Below, one piece after another: positions 1 through 7,059 of a DNA stretch of 13,695 bases. Position 1 is the stretch's first letter, and each line of letters starts with the position of its first letter. The notes below the pieces were generated by a model, which was not told the origin of the DNA, did not search any database, and worked only from the letters and a program-made list of their open reading frames with translations. The position numbers and the translations under genes were made by a program. This stretch comes from Opitutaceae bacterium. GTDB taxonomy: Bacteria > Verrucomicrobiota > Verrucomicrobiia > Opitutales > Opitutaceae. The stretch covers positions 1-13,695 of the forward strand of contig SYDD01000238.1 of assembly GCA_005786775.1 (NCBI GenBank), given 5' to 3'.

Positions 1-682
1 CGAGCTCGCCGAGCTCAACGGCCACTGCGCGGAACGGACGCTCGACCCGGAGATCCAGACCCGCGTCGCACAGTACGAGATGGCCTTCCGGATGCAGGCC
101 AGCGTGCCCGAGCTGGCGGACCTGCGCCAGGAGTCCCGGGCCACCCTCGACCTGTACGGCGTCAAGGAGCCGGGCGACGGCTCGTTCGCCTCGAACTGCC
201 TCCTCGCGCGCCGGATGATCGAGCGCGGGGTGCGCTTCGTGCAGCTTTACCACCGCGGCTGGGACCACCACTCGGACATCGACCGCAACCTGCCCATCGC
301 CTGCCGGAACGTCGACCAGGCCTCGGCGGCGCTCGTCCGCGACCTCCGGCAGCGCGGGCTGCTCGACGACACGCTCGTCATCTGGGGCGGGGAGTTCGGC
401 CGGACCCCGATGGCGCAGGGGTCAGGCCGCGACCACCACATCAACGCCTTCTCGATGTGGTTCGCCGGCGGCGGCATCCGGCCCGGCGTGACGTGGGGCA
501 GCACCGACGAGCTCGGCTACCGCTACCTTGAGGACGGCCAGCAACTGCACGTCCACGACCTGCACGCCACGCTCCTCGCCGCCTTCGGGATCGACCACGA
601 GCGGCTGGTGTTCCGTTACCAGGGCCGTGACTTCCGGCTCACGGACGTCCACGGCAAGGTCGCGCGCGGCCTTCTCCTGTGA
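1..682 (+). CDS. DUF1501 family protein (sulfatase/phosphatase-like), 3' part
   Basis: The reading frame is open from base 2 and ends in TGA at 680-682; the true start lies before the window, so only about 226 C-terminal residues are present. I see the C-terminal half of the DUF1501 domain (alkaline-phosphatase/sulfatase superfamily): WDHHSD near 262, GGEFGRTP at 386-409, GRDHH at 425-439, and an H-x-H-D-L-H-A-T segment near 550-573. These His/Asp-rich motifs resemble the metal sites of that superfamily. Family members are usually exported with a Tat signal and occur in Planctomycetes and Verrucomicrobia beside planctomycete-type cytochrome c genes, as here: the next gene starts 19 bases downstream on the same strand. 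The biochemical function of the family is not established. An internal ATG at 80 is not the start, because the family-like sequence LAELNGHCAERTLDPEIQTR continues upstream of it. Confidence 0.9.
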   Translation, partial: ELAELNGHCAERTLDPEIQTRVAQYEMAFRMQASVPELADLRQESRATLDLYGVKEPGDGSFASNCLLARRMIERGVRFVQLYHRGWDHHSDIDRNLPIACRNVDQASAALVRDLRQRGLLDDTLVIWGGEFGRTPMAQGSGRDHHINAFSMWFAGGGIRPGVTWGSTDELGYRYLEDGQQLHVHDLHATLLAAFGIDHERLVFRYQGRDFRLTDVHGKVARGLLL

Positions 683-701
683 CCGACCCCACCCCCGCCC
701 G

Positions 702-2123
702 ATGACCTCCGCGGCGTTGCCGGACCTCGCCGGACGGCTGCATCCGGCGCTGGTGCACCTGCCGATCGGCTTCCTCCTGCTGCTCGCGCTCACCGAGATC
801 GCGGGCTGGCTGCGGCCCGCGCTGCGGCCGCCTCCGCCACTGCGCACGTTTGCCCTCGCCGCGGGCCTCGCCGCCGCGCTCGCCGCGGCCGCCTGCGGCT
901 GGCTGCTCGGGCGGAGCGGTGAACACGAGGCCGCGCTGCTCGACCGCCACCGCTGGGCGGGCGTCGCCTGCACGGCGCTCACGGCCGCGCTGCTCGTCCT
1001 GCGCCACCGCCCCGTGCCCTACGCGCTGACCTTCACCGCGTGCCTCGTCACCCTCGGGGTCGCGGGCCACCTCGGCGGCACGCTGACCCACGGCGAGGGC
1101 TATCTCTGGCGCGCGGCCGCACCCGCCGTCCGGCCGGTAGTCGCCTCGGCGGCGGACGCGCGCGTGTTCGAGGATGTCATCCACCCCCTCCTCCGGCAGC
1201 GCTGCATCGCCTGCCACGGCCCGGCCAAGAGCAACGGCGGACTCCGCTACGACACTGCGGAAGCGGTGCTGCGGGGTGGCAAATCCGGGCCCCTGCTGCC
1301 CCCCGGCCAGCCGGCCGCCAGCCTGATGCTCCGGCGCCTCCAACTCCCCCTGGAGGCGAAGGAACATATGCCACCCAAGGGCAGGCCTCAGCCCACCGCG
1401 GCGGAACTGGAACTGCTCGAATGGTGGCTTCACGCGGGCGCCCCGGTGCGAGGCCAGCTGGCCGACCACGCCGCCCCGCCGGCGATCCTCGCCACCGTGA
1501 CCGCCCGCCTCGACCTTCCCGCGGCGGCGGCCCCCGATCGCGCGGCGCTCCTGTCCCTCGCGCGCGAGCTAGAGGCGCGGCTCGGCATCGTGCTGCGCCC
1601 CCTCGCCCAGGACGGTCCTTGGCTCGAGGCGAACGCGAGACTCCGCGGGCCGCGTTTCACCGACGAGCACCTGCGCGCCCTCGCGCCCGTGGCCGCCGGC
1701 ATCGCGCGTCTGGACCTGGGCGGCACCGCCGTCACCGACGCCGGGCTCGCGACCCTCCGGGCGATGACCAGCCTGCAGCGCCTGCACCTCGACCAGACCG
1801 CCGTGACGGCGGCCGGAGTGAACCAATTGTCCGGGCTCTCTCGGCTGGAGACCCTCAATCTGGTGGGCACCACCGTCGGGGACGAGGCCCTGCCAGCCCT
1901 CGGGCGACTGCCCGGCCTGCGGACGCTCTATGCGTGGAACACCCGCCTCAGCGAGCCCGCCCTCGCGAAGCTGGCCCGGGGAAGGCAGGAGGCGCCGCGC
2001 CTGCAGCAGTTGCGGCGGGAACTCGCCGATGCCGAGGCTCGCCTGCAGGCCGAGACCTTCACCGTCCATCGCGGGGCGGAGGCCGGGGCGTCGCCGCCAG
2101 TGTCCCCGCCTGATCCCCCTTGA
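702..2123 (+). CDS. DUF2231 membrane / planctomycete-type cytochrome c / LRR-like protein
   Basis: Predicted 473-residue protein in three parts. Residues about 10-130 hold four hydrophobic segments with HPALVHLPIG near the N-terminus (H14, H19) and HLGG at 123-126, typical of DUF2231 inner-membrane domains. Residues about 155-250 form a cytochrome c domain of the planctomycete type: haem motif CIACH at 168-172, and EHMPPKG with M223 as likely distal ligand. Residues about 330-428 hold three to four repeats of the form LxxLxLxxTxVTDxGLxxL, resembling leucine-rich repeats. The tail is proline-rich. The start at ATG 702 is chosen because the DUF2231 motif begins 13 residues later; the frame stays open upstream to 528 but there overlaps the DUF1501 gene. 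It probably sits in the cytoplasmic membrane with haem and repeats in the periplasm. It is probably cotranscribed with both neighbours. Its redox partner is unknown. Confidence 0.88.
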   Translation: MTSAALPDLAGRLHPALVHLPIGFLLLLALTEIAGWLRPALRPPPPLRTFALAAGLAAALAAAACGWLLGRSGEHEAALLDRHRWAGVACTALTAALLVLRHRPVPYALTFTACLVTLGVAGHLGGTLTHGEGYLWRAAAPAVRPVVASAADARVFEDVIHPLLRQRCIACHGPAKSNGGLRYDTAEAVLRGGKSGPLLPPGQPAASLMLRRLQLPLEAKEHMPPKGRPQPTAAELELLEWWLHAGAPVRGQLADHAAPPAILATVTARLDLPAAAAPDRAALLSLARELEARLGIVLRPLAQDGPWLEANARLRGPRFTDEHLRALAPVAAGIARLDLGGTAVTDAGLATLRAMTSLQRLHLDQTAVTAAGVNQLSGLSRLETLNLVGTTVGDEALPALGRLPGLRTLYAWNTRLSEPALAKLARGRQEAPRLQQLRRELADAEARLQAETFTVHRGAEAGASPPVSPPDPP

Positions 2124-2165
2124 GCCTGCGCCGCGTCCGTGTTCGCTCCGGCCCGCCCGCCCCTT

Positions 2166-3230
2166 ATGTCCCACCCGACCCCTTTTCCCTTCCCCGCCAG
2201 CCCTGGACGCGAGCCCGGCATCGTGCGCTGGGGCATCCTCGGCTGCGGCGACGTCACCGAGCTCAAGAGCGGCCCCGGCTTCCGGCTCGCCACCGGTTCG
2301 CGCCTCGTCGCGGTGATGCGACGCAACGGCGCGCTCGCCGCCGATTATGCCCGGCGCCACGGCGTCCCCCGCTGGTACGACCAAGCCGAGGCCCTCCTCG
2401 CCGACCCCGAGGTCGACGCCGTGTACATCGCCACCCCGCCCGACTCGCACGAGTCCTACGCGCGGCAGGTCGCCGCCGCGGGCAAGCCCGCCTACGTCGA
2501 AAAGCCGATGGCCCGCTCGGTCGCGGAGTGCGACCGGATGATCGCCGCCTTCGCGGCGCGCGGCGTCCCGCTCCACGTCGCGTACTACCGCCGGGCGCTG
2601 CCGCGTTTCCTCCAGGTGAAACAGTGGCTCGACGAGGGCGCGATCGGCCGGATCACCGGCGTGGACTACCATCACGCGTCCCCCGCACATCGCACCGCGG
2701 CGGGCTGGCGCACGGACGTGCGCACCGCGGGCGCCGGCCTGTTCCTCGACCTCGGGTCCCACGCGCTCGACCTGATCGACTTCCTCGTCGGACCGCTGAC
2801 CGACGTGTCCGGCCGCGCGCGCAACGCGGGGCACCCGCAGGAGGCCGAGGACTCGGTCGTCCTCCACTTCACGGCCGGCGGGGCGGACGGGGTGGCCTCG
2901 TGGAACTTCGCCACCGACGCCACGCGCGACGTCTGCCGGATCAGCGGCACGGAAGGGTGCGTCGAGTACTCGGTGTTCGACCCGGCGCCCGTGCGCCTGA
3001 CGCGGGGCCGGGAGACCCGTGAGGTGGAGGTCCCGCACCCGCCCCACGTGCAGCAACCGCTCATCCAGACCGTGGTTGACGCGCTGCTGGGCCGGGGCGC
3101 CTGCCCGAGCACGGGCCAGTCCGCGCGCCGCACCTCCGCCGTGATGGACGCGGCGCTCGCCTCGTATTACGGCGACCGCGGCGGGGAGTTCTGGAACGCC
3201 CCGGAATCCTGGCCCGGGCGGCGTCCTTGA
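2166..3230 (+). CDS. Gfo/Idh/MocA family NAD(P)-dependent oxidoreductase
   Basis: Predicted 354-residue protein of normal family length. The N-terminal Rossmann fold carries GILGCG at 23-28, followed by a dinucleotide-binding segment ending in EKPMA, with the conserved E112-K113-P114 near the active site. The C-terminal alpha/beta domain contains GSHALDL with H199 and D202, the HxxD motif that usually holds a catalytic histidine. Family members oxidise or reduce sugars, inositols and related polyols with NAD(P); the substrate cannot be told here. No signal peptide is seen, so it should be cytoplasmic. ATG 2166 is chosen over an in-frame GTG at 2139; neither has a clear Shine-Dalgarno, and the ten or so residues before the fold are proline-rich and uninformative. 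It follows the cytochrome gene by 42 bases and is convergent with the VOC gene. Family assignment is firm; specific function is open. Confidence 0.93.
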   Translation: MSHPTPFPFPASPGREPGIVRWGILGCGDVTELKSGPGFRLATGSRLVAVMRRNGALAADYARRHGVPRWYDQAEALLADPEVDAVYIATPPDSHESYARQVAAAGKPAYVEKPMARSVAECDRMIAAFAARGVPLHVAYYRRALPRFLQVKQWLDEGAIGRITGVDYHHASPAHRTAAGWRTDVRTAGAGLFLDLGSHALDLIDFLVGPLTDVSGRARNAGHPQEAEDSVVLHFTAGGADGVASWNFATDATRDVCRISGTEGCVEYSVFDPAPVRLTRGRETREVEVPHPPHVQQPLIQTVVDALLGRGACPSTGQSARRTSAVMDAALASYYGDRGGEFWNAPESWPGRRP

Positions 3231-3260
3231 CCGGCGGGAGCCGGGCGCGGCGCGGTCAGG
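3226..3260. terminator. Inverted repeat spanning both stop codons, candidate bidirectional terminator
   Basis: TGACCG at 3228-3233 pairs perfectly with CGGTCA at 3253-3258; c3226-g3260 and a t-g wobble at 3227/3259 extend the stem. The two arms contain the TGA stop of the oxidoreductase and, on the other strand, the TGA stop of the VOC gene. A second small stem, GCCG/CGGC at 3240-3243 and 3248-3251, fits inside the loop. There is no run of T on either side, so intrinsic termination is only a suggestion. Confidence 0.35.
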
Positions 3261-3639
3261 CGAACGGCCGCGCGCGCTGGCACAGCTGGAGCGACACGCC
3301 CCAGGGATCGCGCAGCATCACCAGGCACGTGCCGTCGGGGAAGACATCCTCCGACTGGAAGGTCGCGCCCGCGGTCTCCAGGCGGCGGCGTTCCGCGCGG
3401 GCGTCGGCGGCGACCACGGCGACGTGGAAGCTGAGCGCGGGCAACTCGGCCAGGGGCCAGCGGGGCACCGCGGGGTTCGAGTAGAGCTCGAGCACCACGC
3501 GGCCCGTGTCATCGCCGAGGAAGTGGGTGAACGGCGCCTCCTCCTTGCGCCAGACGACACGGAAGCCCACGTGCTCCGTCCACCAGCGGGCGTGGGCTAG
3601 GACGTCGGGGACATTCAGGGCGAAATGCTCGAACTTCAT
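3256..3639 (-). CDS. VOC family protein (glyoxalase/bleomycin-resistance/dioxygenase fold)
   Basis: Predicted 127-residue protein, the usual size for a single VOC unit with two beta-alpha-beta-beta-beta modules. It starts MKFEHFALNVPD; H5 is at the usual first metal-ligand position, E51 (LELYSNP) at the second and H72 (SFHVAVV) at the third. The fourth position, in DPWGVSLQLCQRA, is Q118 where many metal-dependent members have Glu. The family covers glyoxalases, extradiol dioxygenases, epimerases and drug-binding proteins, so the reaction is open. ATG at 3639-3637 is chosen because the fold begins two residues later; the frame stays open further upstream but there runs antisense to the next gene. 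No clear Shine-Dalgarno is visible. The gene is convergent with the oxidoreductase (25-base gap) and divergent from the AMP-binding gene (114-base gap), so it is probably a single-gene transcript. Confidence 0.88.
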   Translation of the reverse strand: MKFEHFALNVPDVLAHARWWTEHVGFRVVWRKEEAPFTHFLGDDTGRVVLELYSNPAVPRWPLAELPALSFHVAVVAADARAERRRLETAGATFQSEDVFPDGTCLVMLRDPWGVSLQLCQRARPFA

Positions 3640-3753
3640 CGCGGAACTGGGTTGCCGCGACGCTGACCGGTGCGCGTGCGCAGGCAATCCCGCAGCGCGG
3701 CGCGCCCGCGGAATCAGCTGGTTTTCCCGCCGGAATTCCCGCTCCCTCGCGCG

Positions 3754-5661
3754 ATGCTGCACCAGTTGCTCCGGCAACCCCTGGCCGTCGCCCCGGACCG
3801 GCCGATCCTCGAGGCGGACGGCGTCTGGCTCACCGCCGCGGAACTGGAGCAACGCACCGCCCGCCTCGCCTCCGGCCTGCTGGCCGCCGGGCTGGAGGAG
3901 GGCGACCGCCTGGCCGTGCTGTTGCCCAACGGCATCGAGGGCGTGCTCTGTTGCCTCGCGGGTTTCCGGTTGGGGCTCGTCGTCGTGCCGCTCGACTACC
4001 AGTACCACGCGCTGCAGATCGGCTATGCGCTCGGCCACAGCGGCGCCGTGATGCTCGTCGTGCATCAGGAGCGCGTTCCCGCGCTCGAGGAGGCGGGGGT
4101 GCTCGGCGCCGTGCCGCGCGTCTTCGTCGTGGGCGGCACTCCAACCGGCAGCCGTCGCCCCTTCCAGTCGCTGCTCGGCGCCGAACGGGGACTCGCCGTG
4201 GAGGCCCCGCACCCGGACGCGCCGGCGTTGATGATCTACACCTCCGGGACCACCTCCCGGCCCAAGGGCGTCGTGCTCTCCCACGGGGCGCTGTCCACCG
4301 GCCTCCTCAAGTACCTGGCGCGGGTCACCCTCACGCCGGACGACGTCGCCCTAATTGCGACGTCCGCCTCGCGACCGCTGGCGCTCCGCTGCCAGATCCT
4401 ACCCACGCTCTGGACCGGCGGCCGCGTCTGCCTGCTGCGGAAGTTCACCGTCGAAAACTACCTCTCCGCCCTGCGTCGACCGCCCGCCAAGACGTATCTC
4501 ACGCTCGGCCCCGCGGGCCTAGGACAGCTCCTGGCGAGCCCCGATTTCCAAGCCTGCGACTTCAGCCGGTTGCGCCTCTGCCTGGCCGGGGGCGACCGGG
4601 TGCCCACGAGGCACCTCGAGGCCTTCGCGCGGCTGACGGGCGTCGCGGTCACCGAGCAATGCGGCTCCACGGAAACGGGCCCTTACGCGATGAATCCCCC
4701 GTTTGGCCGCAAGAAGCTGGGATCGGTGGGCCCGCCCGCGAACGGCGTGCAGGTGGCGGTGGTGGACGAGCACGGCAGCGACGTGCCCACCGGGGTGGTC
4801 GGGGAGATGCGGGTCAGTGGTCCGAGCATCATGGACGGCTATTGGAATGATTCGGCGCAGACGCGGAAGACGCTCCAGAAGGGCTGGATCCTGACCGGGG
4901 ATCTGGGTCGCTTCGACGAGGATGGCTACTTGTGGTTCATGGGCCGGCGGAAGGACATCATCGTCCGCGCCGGCAACAAGGTCGCGCCGCTCGAGGTGGA
5001 GGCGGCGCTCTCCCACCATCCAGGAGTGCAGGAGGCCTGTGTGATCGGCGTGCCCGATCCCACGAGCGGCGAGGTGCCGCACGCCTACGTCATCCTCCAG
5101 CCGGGGGTCGCCATCCTTCCCGGGGAACTGCGCGACTTCGTCGCGGGCCGGCTGGCAGCGTTTATGGTGCCCGCGGAGATCCACGTGATCTCCGAGATGC
5201 CCTCCAAGGGACCGGGCAAGGTCGACCGCGAGCTGCTGCGGATGCGGGCGATCACGGCCGGATTGATCGAGCGCGTGCCCTTCTTCCGGGAAGCCGGGTC
5301 CGGGTTCCTGCGAGACCTCATCCCGCGCCTCGAGGCGCGCACGTTCACGGCTGGGACGGTGCTGGTCCACGAAGGCGATACCGGCGAGGAAATGTACTTC
5401 CTGACCAAGGGGCAGGTGGAGGTCTTACAGGGCCACCCGCGCCGGCGGCTCCAGGTGTTGCGGGAGGGCGCCTACTTTGGTGAACTCGCCGTGCTCGCGG
5501 AGGTCCCCCGGGCGGCAACCATCCAGGCGCTGACCGAGGTGGAGGTTTACGCGCTGGGCCGGACGGCAGTGCGGCAACTCGCGGGGGCGCACACCGACTT
5601 CGACCGCTATCTCCGGGCCGCAGCGGCAGCGTACGCGCCGGCCAGCGTGCGCCCGAGCTGA
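3754..5661 (+). CDS. Acyl-CoA synthetase-like AMP-binding enzyme fused to a cyclic-nucleotide-binding domain
   Basis: Predicted 635-residue protein. Residues 1 to about 495 form a complete adenylate-forming enzyme: P-loop YTSGTTSRPKG (162-172), QCGSTETGP, TGDLGRFDEDGY (D383), hinge GRRKDII (397-403), and the catalytic lysine of the C-terminal lid in GPGKVDREL (K489). Such enzymes activate a carboxylate with ATP and usually transfer it to CoA; the acyl substrate is unknown. Residues about 508-620 form a cAMP/CRP-type beta-roll domain: VPFF, GTVLVHEGDTGEEMYFLTKG, then a phosphate-binding cassette with FGEL (575-578, E577) and PRAAT (R586), closely like the cassette of eukaryotic PKA regulatory subunits. 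No DNA-binding helix-turn-helix follows. ATG 3754 is chosen over GTG 3670 because family-like sequence begins right after it. The context is divergent from the VOC gene and convergent with the MFS gene, so it is probably transcribed alone. Cyclic-nucleotide control of acyl-CoA formation is inferred. Confidence 0.93.
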   Translation: MLHQLLRQPLAVAPDRPILEADGVWLTAAELEQRTARLASGLLAAGLEEGDRLAVLLPNGIEGVLCCLAGFRLGLVVVPLDYQYHALQIGYALGHSGAVMLVVHQERVPALEEAGVLGAVPRVFVVGGTPTGSRRPFQSLLGAERGLAVEAPHPDAPALMIYTSGTTSRPKGVVLSHGALSTGLLKYLARVTLTPDDVALIATSASRPLALRCQILPTLWTGGRVCLLRKFTVENYLSALRRPPAKTYLTLGPAGLGQLLASPDFQACDFSRLRLCLAGGDRVPTRHLEAFARLTGVAVTEQCGSTETGPYAMNPPFGRKKLGSVGPPANGVQVAVVDEHGSDVPTGVVGEMRVSGPSIMDGYWNDSAQTRKTLQKGWILTGDLGRFDEDGYLWFMGRRKDIIVRAGNKVAPLEVEAALSHHPGVQEACVIGVPDPTSGEVPHAYVILQPGVAILPGELRDFVAGRLAAFMVPAEIHVISEMPSKGPGKVDRELLRMRAITAGLIERVPFFREAGSGFLRDLIPRLEARTFTAGTVLVHEGDTGEEMYFLTKGQVEVLQGHPRRRLQVLREGAYFGELAVLAEVPRAATIQALTEVEVYALGRTAVRQLAGAHTDFDRYLRAAAAAYAPASVRPS

Positions 5662-5680
5662 GCCGCTTCCGCCGGCTCAG
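5658..5680. terminator. 8-bp hairpin over both stop codons, candidate bidirectional terminator
   Basis: CTGAGCCG at 5658-5665 and CGGCTCAG at 5673-5680 form a perfect 8-bp inverted repeat with a 7-base loop. The left arm contains the TGA stop (5659-5661) of the AMP-binding gene and the right arm the reverse-strand TGA stop (5679-5677) of the MFS gene. The position between convergent genes suits a two-way terminator, but there is no T-tract after the stem in either direction. Confidence 0.45.
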
Positions 5681-6870
5681 GCGACGGGGCGGATCCGGCT
5701 GGCCACCGCGAGGCTCGCCACTGTGACACCCGCGGCGAGGACTCCCACGGTCCCGAACGACCGCAGCGGCTCCCCAGCCCCACCCTGGAGGACCAGTCCG
5801 GCCAGCAGGGTCCCGGCCCCGCTCGCGAGGTGTTGCACCCCACCATTCGCCGCAAGGAAGCCAGCCCGGCGGGCCGGCTCGACGCTCGCCGTGATGAGCG
5901 AAAGCGCGCTCACCATCCGGCTCGCGTTGGCCGCCATCAGGGCCGCCGCGACCGGGGCGGCCACCGCGAAGCCAACGGCCGGCAGGTGCGTGACCGCGAG
6001 GAGCAGCAGAGCTGAGAGGAGGACCGCAACCGGAAACACCCGGCCCGCGCCGTGACGATCCACCAGCTTGCCCGTGAGTGGCGCGACCCCGAGGGTGAGC
6101 AAGCCGCCCGCGATGAATACGAGCGGCAAACGGGCCACGCTCACGCCGGCGTTGGCGACTAGGGCCGTGCCGATGAACGGGATTACGGCGAAGGCACCGG
6201 CCATCAGCAGCGCCGTCAGCCCGAGCGCCCGCCGATGAGCGGGGAAGGTGAGCGTGCCGCGTAAGCGCGCGAGCGGGGATTGCGCCGGACCCGGCGCGGG
6301 GCGAGCCGGGGCGGGGAGGATCCGGGCGGCGAGGACGACGAGAGGTAGGCCCAGCGCGGCCAGCACGAGGAAGGGCGCGCGCCAGCCAGAGTGGTTGGCG
6401 AGGGCGAGGCTGAGCGGCACCCCGGCCACGGAGGCGCCAGCAAAGGCCAGCATCAGCCGGCCGGTCGCGCGGCCGCGCCAAGCAGGCGGGAACACATCGG
6501 CCACCATCGCGAGGGTGAGCCCGCCGTGGATCCCGGCGCAGGCCCCCGCGAGGCAGCGCGCGCCAAGAAGAAACGGGTAATCGCGGGCGCAGGCGGAAGC
6601 CACCGCGCCCGCGACCAGGCCGAGCGAGACCGCAAGGTAGGTGGGTTTCCGGGGCCAGCGGTCGAGCCAGGGGCTGACGAGGAGGCCCGCGAGTCCCGCC
6701 GCGAGGGTGTAGCCGGCGACGAGCCAGCCAAAGTCCCGCGCACCGAGATTCAAAGCGGAAAGCAGGTGCGGCCCGAGCGGCATCACGACCATAAAGTCGA
6801 CGGCGGCGATGAACTGCAGGGCAGTCAGCGCGAGCAGGGCGACGCCGGCTTCGCGCGGCGGGTCCGGCAC
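5677..6870 (-). CDS. MFS transporter (DHA1/AraJ-like)
   Basis: Predicted polytopic inner-membrane protein of about 397 residues with hydrophobic segments throughout, as expected for the roughly 12-helix major facilitator family. The first helix carries the family-like stretch ending in DFMVVMPLGP, with Asp in the helix. The loop after helix 2 reads SPWLDRWPRKP, a version of MFS motif A. Proton-driven export or uptake of a small molecule is expected; the substrate is unknown. The start is uncertain: no ATG precedes helix 1 (the first ATG, at 6792, would cut into it). Candidates are GTG at 6870, chosen because the family usually starts a few residues before helix 1, TTG at 6900 and TTG at 6933. 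None has a Shine-Dalgarno. The gene is divergent from receptor 1 and convergent with the AMP-binding gene. Confidence 0.88.
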   Translation of the reverse strand: MPDPPREAGVALLALTALQFIAAVDFMVVMPLGPHLLSALNLGARDFGWLVAGYTLAAGLAGLLVSPWLDRWPRKPTYLAVSLGLVAGAVASACARDYPFLLGARCLAGACAGIHGGLTLAMVADVFPPAWRGRATGRLMLAFAGASVAGVPLSLALANHSGWRAPFLVLAALGLPLVVLAARILPAPARPAPGPAQSPLARLRGTLTFPAHRRALGLTALLMAGAFAVIPFIGTALVANAGVSVARLPLVFIAGGLLTLGVAPLTGKLVDRHGAGRVFPVAVLLSALLLLAVTHLPAVGFAVAAPVAAALMAANASRMVSALSLITASVEPARRAGFLAANGGVQHLASGAGTLLAGLVLQGGAGEPLRSFGTVGVLAAGVTVASLAVASRIRPVA

Positions 6871-7059
6871 CGGAACGTCAGCTGGATTGAGGAAGGCCAA
6901 GCGGGAGAAACCGGAACATCCGCGGCCAACCAAGAATCAGCTGCGGGCCCGGGCAAGGCCCATTTGCGCGCCGCGCCGGCCGGATCCCGCTCGACTGGCC
7001 CCGCCACGGGAACAAGCCTCGCCCTGACCCCACGCCCCACCCCCGGGCGCCCCTGCCGC

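Noticed and set aside
528..701. Upstream extension of the DUF2231/cytochrome gene
   Set aside because: It overlaps the DUF1501 gene in another frame and its Ser/Thr/Arg-rich product lacks family features; the DUF2231 domain starts right after ATG 702.
2120..3022. Plus-strand open frame (300 codons) overlapping the oxidoreductase
   Set aside because: Arg/Pro-rich shifted frame of a gene with intact Rossmann and HxxD motifs.
1569..3056. Minus-strand open frame (495 codons) across the cytochrome and oxidoreductase genes
   Set aside because: It spans two well-supported genes on the other strand, is rich in Gly/Arg, and has no domain features.
3640..3753. Possible promoters in the divergent VOC / AMP-binding region
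   Set aside because: A TTGCCG hexamer is present near 3652 but no matching -10 box at a sensible distance could be found, so no promoter is annotated.
6391..7059. Upstream extension of the receptor 1 frame (223 codons before ATG 7060)
   Set aside because: This part is antisense to the MFS gene and has a charged, low-complexity composition. A clear signal peptide begins at ATG 7060, so the extension is an open frame by GC content only.
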